Shown: positions 33,160-40,438 of the stretch, in pieces
How the letters are laid out: the number at the start of each line of letters is the position of its first letter
How positions within the stretch are numbered: the stretch's first letter is position 1
Origin: Pseudoxanthomonas sp. SE1
GTDB lineage: Bacteria; Pseudomonadota; Gammaproteobacteria; Xanthomonadales; Xanthomonadaceae
DNA: 64,000 nucleotides
Assembly: GCF_029542205.1 (NCBI RefSeq)
Contig: NZ_CP113783.1
Span: 859,001 to 923,000, forward strand
Direction: 5' to 3'
The notes under the pieces: model-generated
What the model was told of the DNA's origin: nothing
The model's input: the letters and a program-made list of their open reading frames with translations, nothing else
The model's database searches: none
Made by a program: the position numbers and the translations under genes

Positions 33160-35637
33160 TCAGGCCGCTTCGCGCGGCTGGCGCTTGTGCTGCGGCAGGT
33201 CGTAGAAGCTGGCCGCGCGCAGTTCGTGGGTCTCGAAGTCGTCCACCGTGATCGTGTCCAGCGTGATCGCGCGCAATTCCTCCAGGAGCTTGCGCTCGTC
33301 GGCCGTGATCCAGCCCTCGCGCACGCCTTCGTCCAGCTGCGCGCTGTAATCCAGCGCCTCGATGTCCTTGGTCTTCAGCGCCTTCAGGAACTTGCGCTCG
33401 ACCGGCTCGGCGGCGACGGCCGTGGCCAGGTAGCTGTCGATGCGGCCGCCGGGGTTGTTCTCGCACGGGGTCAGGAATACGCCCTGGCCCAGGCGGTCGC
33501 GCGCCTCGTTCGGCGCCATCAGCAGCATGGCGACGCGATGGCTCAGGCGGTCGCCCGGGGCCACGGCGCGACGGCCGAACGGGAACACCACCGGCCACAG
33601 CAGCCAGCCCAGCGGCTTGATCGGGAAGTTGCGCAGCGCCTGCGACAGCGCCAGCTCGATCTCGTACGCGCTGTTGTGGAAGGCCCACGCCAGCAGCGGC
33701 TTGTCCGCTTCCGGCGTGCCTTCGTCATGATGGCGCTTCAGCACCGCACTCATCATGTACAGGTGGCTCAGGACGTCGCCCAGGCGGCCGGACAGCGATT
33801 CCTTGAACTTCAGCTTGCCGCCCAGCGCACCGAGCGAAATGTCGGTCAGCAAGGCCAGGTTGGCCGCATAACGGTCGAGCTTGCGGAAGAACTTCTTCGT
33901 GTACGCGTCGCCCGGTGCGGCGCCGATCTTCGAACCGGTGATGCCGAACCAGAACGAGCGCACCGCGTTGGAGATCGCGCCGCCGATGTGCGGATACAGC
34001 ACCGCGTCCAATTGGCTGATGCCGGCCTTGGTGTCCGGGTCCTGCGCCGCGCGCATCTCCTTGATGATGTACGGATGGCACAGGATCGAGCCCTGGCCGA
34101 AGATCAGCAGGCTGCGCGTCATGATGTTCGCGCCTTCCACCGTGATGGCGATGGGGGAGGCCTGCCAGGCGCGGCCGGCGAAGTTGCGCGGCCCCAGGAT
34201 GATGCCCTTGCCGCCGACGATATCCATCACGTCCTTGGCGACGTCGCGGCCCATGTTCGTGCAGTGGTACTTGGCGATGGCCGACGGCACCGACGGCACG
34301 TCGCCGCGGTCCACGGCGGCGGCCGTGGCCTGCGACAACGCGCTGATCGCATACGCCTTGCCGCCGATGCGGGCCAGCGCCTCTTCCACGCCCTCGAAGC
34401 GGCCGACCGACAGGCCGAACTGCTTGCGGATGCGCGCATACGCGCCGGTCACGCGGGCACCGGCCTTCGCGCCGCCGCTGGCGGTGGAGGGCAGGGTGAT
34501 CGAGCGGCCCACGGCCAGGCACTCGTTGAGCATGTTCCAGCCCTTGCCCGCCATCTCCACGCCGCCGATCAACTGGCTCAGCGGGATGAACACGTCCTTG
34601 CCGCGCACCGGGCCGTTCTGGAACGGCGAGTTGAGCGGGAAGTGGCGGCGGCCGACCTCGACACCGTCGGTATCGCGCGGCAGCAGCGCCAGGGTGATGC
34701 CGATGTCGCGCGTGTCGCCGATCAGCCCGTCCGGATCGTACATGCGGAACGCCAGGCCGATGATCGTGGCGACCGGTGCCAGGGTGATGTAGCGCTTGTC
34801 GAAGGTCAGGCGGATGCCGAGCACGTTGGCGCCGTTCCACTCGCCCTTGCAGACGATGCCGTAGTCGGGGATCGAAGTCGCGTCGGAGCCGGCGAACGGA
34901 CCGGTCAGGCCGAAGCAGGGCACTTCCTGGCCGATGGCGAGGCGCGGCAGGTAGTAGTCCTTCTGTTCCTGCGTGCCGTAGTGGTTCAGCAGTTCACCCG
35001 GGCCCAGTGAATTGGGCACGCCGACCGTGGAGCTGACCACGCTGCTGACCGAGGCGATCTTCTGGATCACCTTGTGGTGCGCCAGCGCCGAGAAGCCCAG
35101 ACCGCCGTACTGCTTCGGGATGATCATGCCGAAGAACTTGTTCTTCTTGATGTAGTCCCACAACTCCGGCGGCAGGTCGGCATGGACGTGGGTGATTTCC
35201 CAGTCGTTGGTCATCTTGCACAGCTCTTCCACCGGGCCGTCGAGGAAGGCCTGTTCTTCAGCGCTGAGCTGCGGCTTCGGGTAGGCGAGCAGCTTGTTCC
35301 AGTCCGGGTCGCCGGTGAACAGGTCGCCCTCGAAACCGACCGAGCCGGTTTCCAGTGCGATGCGCTCGGTCTGCGACAGCGGCGGCAGCGCGCGGCGCAG
35401 GAAGCCCAGTGCCGGCGTGGTGATCAGCGGCTTGCGGATCGCCGGGATCAGCAGCGGCAGCGCGATCGCCACCACGACCAGGGCCGCGACGACGGTGGCG
35501 GTGGGGTTGGCGCCCAGCAGCCAGCACGCGACCAGCAGGCTGGCCGTGATCGCCGCCCAGTAGGCGAGCCGGATCCGGTGGTAGGCAGCGAAGGCGCCCG
35601 CCAGCAGGAAGGCGAGGAAGGGGATGACGATGCTCAT
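33160..35637 (-). CDS. fadE: acyl-CoA dehydrogenase of beta-oxidation (FadE type)
   Basis: An 825-residue protein, close to the E. coli FadE length (814). Residues 1-65 are membrane-spanning (IPFLAFLLAGAFAAYH and further helices), and the rest is an FAD-containing acyl-CoA dehydrogenase fold. Landmarks are IIPKQYGGLGFSALAHH, CFGLTGPFAGSDATSIPD (FAD/substrate loop), MLNECLAVGRSITLPS and ITVEGANIMTRSLLIFGQG. It catalyses the first oxidation of fatty acyl-CoA and passes electrons to ETF. Its ATG overlaps the stop of the alpha/beta hydrolase gene by four bases, so the two are coupled; the TetR gene facing them is the likely regulator. Confidence 0.93.
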   Translation of the reverse strand: MSIVIPFLAFLLAGAFAAYHRIRLAYWAAITASLLVACWLLGANPTATVVAALVVVAIALPLLIPAIRKPLITTPALGFLRRALPPLSQTERIALETGSVGFEGDLFTGDPDWNKLLAYPKPQLSAEEQAFLDGPVEELCKMTNDWEITHVHADLPPELWDYIKKNKFFGMIIPKQYGGLGFSALAHHKVIQKIASVSSVVSSTVGVPNSLGPGELLNHYGTQEQKDYYLPRLAIGQEVPCFGLTGPFAGSDATSIPDYGIVCKGEWNGANVLGIRLTFDKRYITLAPVATIIGLAFRMYDPDGLIGDTRDIGITLALLPRDTDGVEVGRRHFPLNSPFQNGPVRGKDVFIPLSQLIGGVEMAGKGWNMLNECLAVGRSITLPSTASGGAKAGARVTGAYARIRKQFGLSVGRFEGVEEALARIGGKAYAISALSQATAAAVDRGDVPSVPSAIAKYHCTNMGRDVAKDVMDIVGGKGIILGPRNFAGRAWQASPIAITVEGANIMTRSLLIFGQGSILCHPYIIKEMRAAQDPDTKAGISQLDAVLYPHIGGAISNAVRSFWFGITGSKIGAAPGDAYTKKFFRKLDRYAANLALLTDISLGALGGKLKFKESLSGRLGDVLSHLYMMSAVLKRHHDEGTPEADKPLLAWAFHNSAYEIELALSQALRNFPIKPLGWLLWPVVFPFGRRAVAPGDRLSHRVAMLLMAPNEARDRLGQGVFLTPCENNPGGRIDSYLATAVAAEPVERKFLKALKTKDIEALDYSAQLDEGVREGWITADERKLLEELRAITLDTITVDDFETHELRAASFYDLPQHKRQPREAA

Positions 35638-36593
35638 GGGGTTGCTCCGGACACGGATTCGGTTACATCGGATTCGGCATTACCGGGCGAGGCCGACAGG
35701 CTTGCCAGGTATTCCAGCACGGTGGCGGTAAATGCGTCGTTGTCGTCGCCGGCCACCATGTGGGTGGCCTGCGGCAGGTGCACGTGGCGCGCATGCGGCA
35801 CCAGTGTCTTGAACTCTTCGACGGTCTTCTCCGAGACCAGGTCGCTGCGGCCACCGCTGATCAGCAGCACGGGGCACTGTACCTGGCGCGCAGCCTCGGC
35901 GATGGCGTCCTGGTGCTGGGCGCTGTCGCGGGCCAGTTCGTCGACCAGGCGTGGATCCCAGTGCCAGCGCCAGCGCCCGTCGTCGCCTTCGCGCAACAGC
36001 TCGCGCAGGTCGTCGGCGGATTTGCGCGTGCGCCGCTGCGGCTGGTACGCGGCGATGATGTCGGCCGCGTGCTCGAGCGATGCGAAACCCTCGGGGAACG
36101 CCGTCATGAAGGCGAGGATGCGCTGCAGGCCGGCGTGTTCCCAGCGTGGGGTGATGTCCACCAGCACCATCGCGCGGAACAGGCCGGGCCAGCGCGACTC
36201 GGCGATCAGGCCGAACAGCCCGCCCATCGAGGCACCGACCAGCACCGGCGGCTCCGGCTGCTCGCCGGCCAGCACGATCAGGTCGTCGGCGAACTGGTCG
36301 CCGGCGTAGGGAAGGTCGGCGGCATTGCGGTCGGATTCGCCATGGCCGCGCGCGTCGTACGCGAGGCCGGCGTAACCCTGCGCCGCCATCCGTTCGCCGG
36401 TGCGGCTCCACGCGCCGCGTGTCTGGCCGAAGCCATGCGCATAGATGAGCGCAGGGTGCGACTGCAGTGCGCGAGGCGACGGGAAGCGGCGGATCGCCAG
36501 GGCGACATCGCCTTGCCCGTTCACCACGCGATCCGATCCGGCGTGGTCGACGCTGGAGGAGGTCATGGAGGCAGGGGAGGCGTGGGTTACCAT
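35634..36593 (-). CDS. alpha/beta hydrolase of the fadE operon
   Basis: A 319-residue hydrolase. The oxyanion segment is YAHGFGQTRGAW (about 50-61), the nucleophile elbow is VGASMGG (Ser near residue 138), the Asp follows SGGRSDLVS and the catalytic His is in ATHMVAGDDND near 285. The family is large; esterase, lipase or thioesterase activity is possible, and context with FadE suggests acyl esters or acyl-CoA. It is the first gene of the operon, facing the TetR gene across about 145 bases. ATG 36566 is an alternative start nine codons downstream; neither has a strong ribosome site. Confidence 0.82.
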   Translation of the reverse strand: MVTHASPASMTSSSVDHAGSDRVVNGQGDVALAIRRFPSPRALQSHPALIYAHGFGQTRGAWSRTGERMAAQGYAGLAYDARGHGESDRNAADLPYAGDQFADDLIVLAGEQPEPPVLVGASMGGLFGLIAESRWPGLFRAMVLVDITPRWEHAGLQRILAFMTAFPEGFASLEHAADIIAAYQPQRRTRKSADDLRELLREGDDGRWRWHWDPRLVDELARDSAQHQDAIAEAARQVQCPVLLISGGRSDLVSEKTVEEFKTLVPHARHVHLPQATHMVAGDDNDAFTATVLEYLASLSASPGNAESDVTESVSGATP

Positions 36594-36627
36594 ACGGCTT
36601 AGTATGGGTTGTCGCATTTAGAGCAGT

Positions 36628-36666
36628 CAATCGGTTCGGCTGCCGGGTTTCACATGCAACCGATTG
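36628..36666. promoter_or_regulatory. inverted repeat in the divergent hydrolase/TetR region
   Basis: CAATCGGTT (36628-36636) and AACCGATTG (36658-36666) are perfect 9-base arms 21 bases apart, close to the hydrolase start. It could be a second operator or a hairpin in the leader. Confidence 0.4.
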
Positions 36667-36677
36667 ATTTGCCTTTA

Positions 36678-36698
36678 TTTGTTGTGCGGCGCAACAAA
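36678..36698. promoter_or_regulatory. probable TetR-family operator
   Basis: TTTGTTG and CAACAAA arms separated by seven bases form a near-palindrome (one mismatch over ten on each side) in the gap between the divergent hydrolase-fadE operon and the TetR gene. Size and position fit a TetR/FadR-type operator controlling both directions. Confidence 0.5.
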
Positions 36699-36738
36699 CG
36701 TACCGCTACACACCCCGGCGTATGGTTAAATGCGGCAC

Positions 36739-37338
36739 ATGAGCACACCCAGTCCGGAAACACCCCCCAGCGCCCCGACCCGCAACGCCCGTCTGAGCGC
36801 GGACGACTGGGCACAGGCGGCGCTCGACCTGATCGCGGAGCAGGGCGTCTCGGCAGTCGCGGTGGAGCCGCTGGCACGCCGCCTGGGTGTCACGAAGGGC
36901 AGCTTCTACTGGCATTTCCCGTCGCGCGACGCGCTGCTGCAGGCCGCGCTGGAACGCTGGGAAGCGGGTGAGCAGGAGAACATCTTCGGCAGCCTGGAAA
37001 AGGTCGTCGATCCGCGCGAGCGGCTGCGCACGCTGTTCCAGCTGGTCGGTCACGAGGTGAAGCCGCACATCATCTACAGCGAACTTTTGAAGGCGTTGGA
37101 CCATCCGGCCGTGCAGCCGGTGATCGACCGCATCTCCCAGCGTCGCCTGGACTATCTGGTCGCCATGTTCCGCCAGGCCGGCCTGCAGCGCACTGATGCG
37201 ACGCATCGCGCGCGCCTGACCTATGCGGCCTACGTCGGATTCCTGCAGTTGTCGCTGCAACTGCAGCAGCCGCGCATGACCTCGGAAGAATTCGAGACCT
37301 ACCTCGAACACGTCATCTCGACGCTGATTCCGACTTGA
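36739..37338 (+). CDS. TetR/AcrR-family transcriptional regulator
   Basis: A 199-residue regulator. The DNA-binding domain is N-terminal (DDWAQAALDLIAEQGVSAVAVEPLARRLGVTKGSFYWHFPSRDALLQAAL, about 24-73) with the usual GVTKGSFYWHF recognition helix. The C-terminal part is an all-helical ligand domain with no recognised subfamily. It is divergently placed to the alpha/beta hydrolase-fadE-hotdog operon, so it probably senses an acyl-CoA or fatty acid and represses that operon; this is inferred from position and the palindrome at 36678. Confidence 0.88.
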   Translation: MSTPSPETPPSAPTRNARLSADDWAQAALDLIAEQGVSAVAVEPLARRLGVTKGSFYWHFPSRDALLQAALERWEAGEQENIFGSLEKVVDPRERLRTLFQLVGHEVKPHIIYSELLKALDHPAVQPVIDRISQRRLDYLVAMFRQAGLQRTDATHRARLTYAAYVGFLQLSLQLQQPRMTSEEFETYLEHVISTLIPT

Positions 37339-37340
37339 TC

Positions 37341-37405
37341 GTAGGGTGGGCCTTGGCCCACCGCGCGTGATCGTGTCGTCGATGGTGGGCCAAGGCCCAC
37401 CCTAC
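37341..37405. repeat. REP-type palindrome pair (class B)
   Basis: Two perfect 22-base inverted arms (37341-37362 and 37384-37405) start GTAGGGTGGGCCTTGGCCCA; each arm is itself a small hairpin (GGTGGGCC-TT-GGCCCACC). It sits between convergent genes and overlaps the last bases of the gene at 37402. Confidence 0.8.
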
Positions 37406-37818
37406 GGAGCCGCGGAGGACGCCGCCCGCTTCAGCTCCGACAACCGAACGACCACGTAGGCCAGCAATGCCACGGCAAAGAACGCCAGCAGCATCCAGGC
37501 GATGCCCTGCAATGTTTCGATGACCGTGCGGTAGACCTCCAGCACCCAGCGCTCGGCGGTCAGCGCGATGATCTCCGTCTTGTCCTTCTCCATCCATTGC
37601 GGCGCGGTGATGTAGCGCTCCAGGGCGTGGATGCGCACGCCGGACGACACGCCGACGACGAGGATGGCGAACTTCATGTAACGCAGCCATGCGTGGCTGA
37701 TGTCGTCAGCGATGATGCGGGTGAGGATGCGCTCGATAGGCTTCGAGAACATCCACGTCACGCCCCATGCGACGGCGGCGGACAACAGAAGGGTGACGGC
37801 GAGCAGGGTCAGGAACAT
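37402..37818 (-). CDS. small membrane protein of unknown function
   Basis: A 138-residue protein with three clear helices: N-terminal FLTLLAVTLLLSAAVAWGVTWMF, a middle YMKFAILVVGVSSGVRI and a C-terminal AWMLLAFFAVALLAYVVVRL. Between them is a charged cytoplasmic or periplasmic loop (RYITAPQWMEKDKTEIIALTAERWVLEVYRTVIET). No known family. It overlaps the end of a REP element by four bases. The next gene upstream ends about 20 bases away, so they may be cotranscribed. Confidence 0.65.
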   Translation of the reverse strand: MFLTLLAVTLLLSAAVAWGVTWMFSKPIERILTRIIADDISHAWLRYMKFAILVVGVSSGVRIHALERYITAPQWMEKDKTEIIALTAERWVLEVYRTVIETLQGIAWMLLAFFAVALLAYVVVRLSELKRAASSAAP

Positions 37819-37840
37819 GTCGATCTCCTCATGAAAGTGG

Positions 37841-38659
37841 TCACGCCGGCCCCATCACCGCCTGCCGCACGCCACCGCGCCATTCCCGCTGCTCGCGCAC
37901 ATACCCGCTGCGCTCCAGCCAGCGGAAGATCGCGCGCACGGTGACGACCGGATAGTCGCCTGACAGTCGCGTGCCGACAGGGTGATCGGTGAAGTCGGTA
38001 TTGGCGGAGAGCAGGCCGCCCAGCACGCGCTTCGAGTACGCGATGTGGACCGTATCCGGCACGAAGCCGTCGCCACGCGCGAATGCGTACGCGCTGCGGC
38101 GGTCGTAGATGCCGCGGTCGGCCAGCGCCGCGGCCATCACCTCCACGATCCACGCGGTGGAGTTCTGGTAGTCCTCGCTGCCGGGCCGCGCGATCAGGTT
38201 GTAGCGCGGGTGGTGCAGGCTGTGGCGCGGCATCTGCTGCAGGCGCGCGGCGAGCCGGTCCGCCACGTCCGGGGCGAACCAGACGATGCGCAGATCCTGG
38301 TTCACCAGGTCGTCGGCGAAGAAGTTCACCAGTCCCTGCGCATACAGGCCGGAGCGGTCGCTGCCGCATTCGTTGAGCAGGTGCACCACCGTCCAGCGCC
38401 CCTGCGCGTGGTCGCGCACGGCGAAACCGGCGTGGCTGTAGGCCAGGCCCTGCTTCGACAGATCGGTGCCCACGCGCGCCAGCAACGCCACCGGCGCATC
38501 CACCTCATCGAGCTGTTCCGCGGCCAGCAACGCGGTGCGCGCGGCGTCGGCCACCTTGTGCGGCGGCATCTCCAGCTGTTTGCAGGCATCGCCCGCGCGT
38601 GCCGTCCCTGGCAGCGCGAGGGCGAAGACGAAACACAGGGTCGCGAGCGCGCGCATCAT
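37841..38659 (-). CDS. secreted DUF2145 protein
   Basis: A 272-residue exported protein with signal peptide MMRALATLCFVFALALPGTARA. The mature part begins GDACKQLEMPPHKV and contains YSHAGFAVRDHAQGRWTVVHLLNECGSDRSGLYAQGLVNFF and ARPGSEDYQNSTAWIVEVMAAALAD, typical of DUF2145. The Cys/His pair in the VVHLLNECG block and the SHAGF His recall NlpC/P60-like folds, but I cannot assign enzymatic activity. The start lies four bases after the previous gene's stop, so the two are coupled. Confidence 0.75.
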   Translation of the reverse strand: MMRALATLCFVFALALPGTARAGDACKQLEMPPHKVADAARTALLAAEQLDEVDAPVALLARVGTDLSKQGLAYSHAGFAVRDHAQGRWTVVHLLNECGSDRSGLYAQGLVNFFADDLVNQDLRIVWFAPDVADRLAARLQQMPRHSLHHPRYNLIARPGSEDYQNSTAWIVEVMAAALADRGIYDRRSAYAFARGDGFVPDTVHIAYSKRVLGGLLSANTDFTDHPVGTRLSGDYPVVTVRAIFRWLERSGYVREQREWRGGVRQAVMGPA

Positions 38660-38663
38660 CCGA

Positions 38664-39110
38664 TCACCCGCCGTAGCGATGGCTGTGGATGTGCGGGCGG
38701 GCGGCGTCGTTGGCGATGAAGCACAGCGCTTCACCCGCGGCGCTGAGGATCCATCCCGTCGCCACCACGGTGACGCTGATCGCCGTGCCCACCGCGATGC
38801 CCAGCCGCCTTATCGCTTCCGCACTCAGGTAGACCACGAACGACGCGCCCGCGACCACGCCCGCCGCGGCGACGGAGACCGTCACCGCCACGCTGCCGGC
38901 GACCACGGCCACGCCGGTGACCACGGCGGAGGCGCCGTGGCCCAGGGCATGGATCACCGCCACCGGCACCTCGATGGACGCCTCCAGGCTGGCCTGCGAC
39001 AGGCGGCTGGCGCCATCGGATTGCGGCGCGGCGTGGGTGGGCAGGGCGGCGCCGCCGGAGAGCGCGGTGGCCAGGGCCAGGGTCAGTGAGCGGGCGATCA
39101 GGCGGTGCAT
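38664..39110 (-). CDS. secreted Ala/Val-rich protein of unknown function
   Basis: A 148-residue protein with a signal peptide (MHRLIARSLTLALATALSGGAALPTHAA). The central part (about 50-130) is very rich in Ala, Val, Gly and Ser and can form two or three membrane-like segments (SAVVTGVAVVAGSVAVTVSVAAAGVVAGASFVVYLS). It ends in a His-containing tail (HIHSHRYGG), which could bind metal. GGAGG precedes ATG 39110. It is followed directly by the DUF2145 gene, and both are likely envelope proteins of one operon. Confidence 0.68.
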   Translation of the reverse strand: MHRLIARSLTLALATALSGGAALPTHAAPQSDGASRLSQASLEASIEVPVAVIHALGHGASAVVTGVAVVAGSVAVTVSVAAAGVVAGASFVVYLSAEAIRRLGIAVGTAISVTVVATGWILSAAGEALCFIANDAARPHIHSHRYGG

Positions 39111-39219
39111 GCGGGGTTCCTCCAGTGGCGCCGGAGGGTGGGCGCAGGCTTCGCGAGGATTCAAGGATCATCGACAAGGTAAGCTCTGGCGGAACGACAG
39201 GTATAGGAATCCGCTACCC

Positions 39220-39963
39220 ATGGCCGTCTCGGTGGACCTGATTGATGCACTGAAGCGTTGCCTGCGCGCGCAGGACATGACCTACCGCGACCTGGCCGCG
39301 CGCATCCGCATGAGCGAGGCGGCGGTGAAGCGCATGTTCTCCCGCCGTGCGATGAGCCTGCAGCGGCTGGAGCAGGTCTGCGACGTGCTGGACGTGGGCC
39401 TGGCCGAGCTGAGCGCCGAAGCCTCGCGCGGGCGCAAGGCGATGGCGCAGCTGAGCGAAGCGCAGGAGCAGGCGCTGGTGGACGATCCGCCGCTGCTGAT
39501 GGCGCTGTTCCTCACCCTCAATCGCTGGCGCGAGGACGACGTGATGGGCCACTTCGGCTTCACGCCCGCGCAGTGGACCGGCTTGCTGGTGAAGCTGGAC
39601 CGGCTGGGCATCATCGAACTGATGCCCGGCAACCGCGGCCGCGCACTGACCGCGCGCAACTTCCGCTGGCGCGCCGATGGGCCCATGGAGCGCTACTTCC
39701 GGTTGACCCTGCTGTCCGATTACTTCGCCGATCCGTTCGATGGCGAGCAGGACGCACTGCTGCTGCTCAGCGGCAGCCTGAGCATCGACGGCGTGAAGCA
39801 GGTGAGGCAGCGGCTGGAGGAAGTCGCGCGCGAGTTCGATGCGCTGCTGGCCCGCGACGCCACGCTCCCGGCGGAAGACCGCGTTGGCGTCAGCCTGGTA
39901 CTGGCGCAGAAACCCTGGCTGCTGCAGCTTTTCAATCCCTACCGGCGCTCGCGCGAGGCCTAG
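39220..39963 (+). CDS. XRE-type helix-turn-helix transcriptional regulator
   Basis: A 247-residue protein. The N-terminal HTH is ALKRCLRAQDMTYRDLAARIRMSEAAVKRMFSRRAMSLQRLEQVCDVL (about 9-57), a Cro/C1-type domain. The rest (about 70-245) is helical with a winged-helix look around LVKLDRLGIIELMPGNRGRALTARNFRW. The ligand or targets are unknown. It is divergent from the DUF2145 operon, possibly its regulator. The 21-base tandem array starts ten bases after its stop. Confidence 0.8.
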   Translation: MAVSVDLIDALKRCLRAQDMTYRDLAARIRMSEAAVKRMFSRRAMSLQRLEQVCDVLDVGLAELSAEASRGRKAMAQLSEAQEQALVDDPPLLMALFLTLNRWREDDVMGHFGFTPAQWTGLLVKLDRLGIIELMPGNRGRALTARNFRWRADGPMERYFRLTLLSDYFADPFDGEQDALLLLSGSLSIDGVKQVRQRLEEVAREFDALLARDATLPAEDRVGVSLVLAQKPWLLQLFNPYRRSREA

Positions 39964-39972
39964 CCGCCGGGG

Positions 39973-40310
39973 CGGAGATCGGGCCCGGAATGTCACGGAT
40001 CGGGCTCGGAAAGCCATCGATGGCCTTTTTTGCTCCATCGCTCGGCCGTCGAGCCTCGTCGACGGGGCGTTGAGCTCCATCGGGATGGCCCTCTAAGCCC
40101 CGTTGATCGGGCTCCGTGCCCCATCGATCACGTGCCGAGCCCGATCGATGAGGCTCCCATTGCGATCGATGGCTCCGGGAGAGCCATCGATGGCATTCCG
40201 AAAGCCATCGACGGGAAGGGAGAGCTCCGTCGTCGGGTCTCCGAGCCCGATCGATGGCGTTCCGAGGCCCATCCCCCGCCTGAAAAGCTCCATTCACTGG
40301 GTAAAAGCCT
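39973..40310. repeat. degenerate 21-bp tandem array, about 16 units
   Basis: About 16 head-to-tail units of 20-22 bases (mostly exactly 21) fill the gap before pckG. The consensus is near CCATCGATGGCNTTCCGAGAG; best units begin at 40014, 40121, 40142, 40163, 40184, 40205, 40227 and 40248, and the last (40269, 40290) are more diverged. Because 21 is divisible by 3, each frame repeats a 7-residue pattern; on the minus strand this is x5-I-D (GFRNAID, GSPGAID, RNGSLID). There is no constant-repeat/variable-spacer pattern, so it is not CRISPR. Each unit holds an ATCGAT palindrome core. Confidence 0.8.
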
Positions 40311-40438
40311 CTTACGAAGGGGCTTCTCTGGCATCGGTGAGACGGAACTGCTACCCGGCATGACCGCCCGTCGACGTTCTCCTCGTCTGAAAGACAAGAC
40401 ATTGGTATCATTTTGGTCTCACTTTTCGAGGGCGTGGC

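Noticed and set aside
39973..40310. CRISPR array
   Set aside because: Units run head to tail at 21 bases with no constant repeat alternating with unique spacers, and no cas gene is near.
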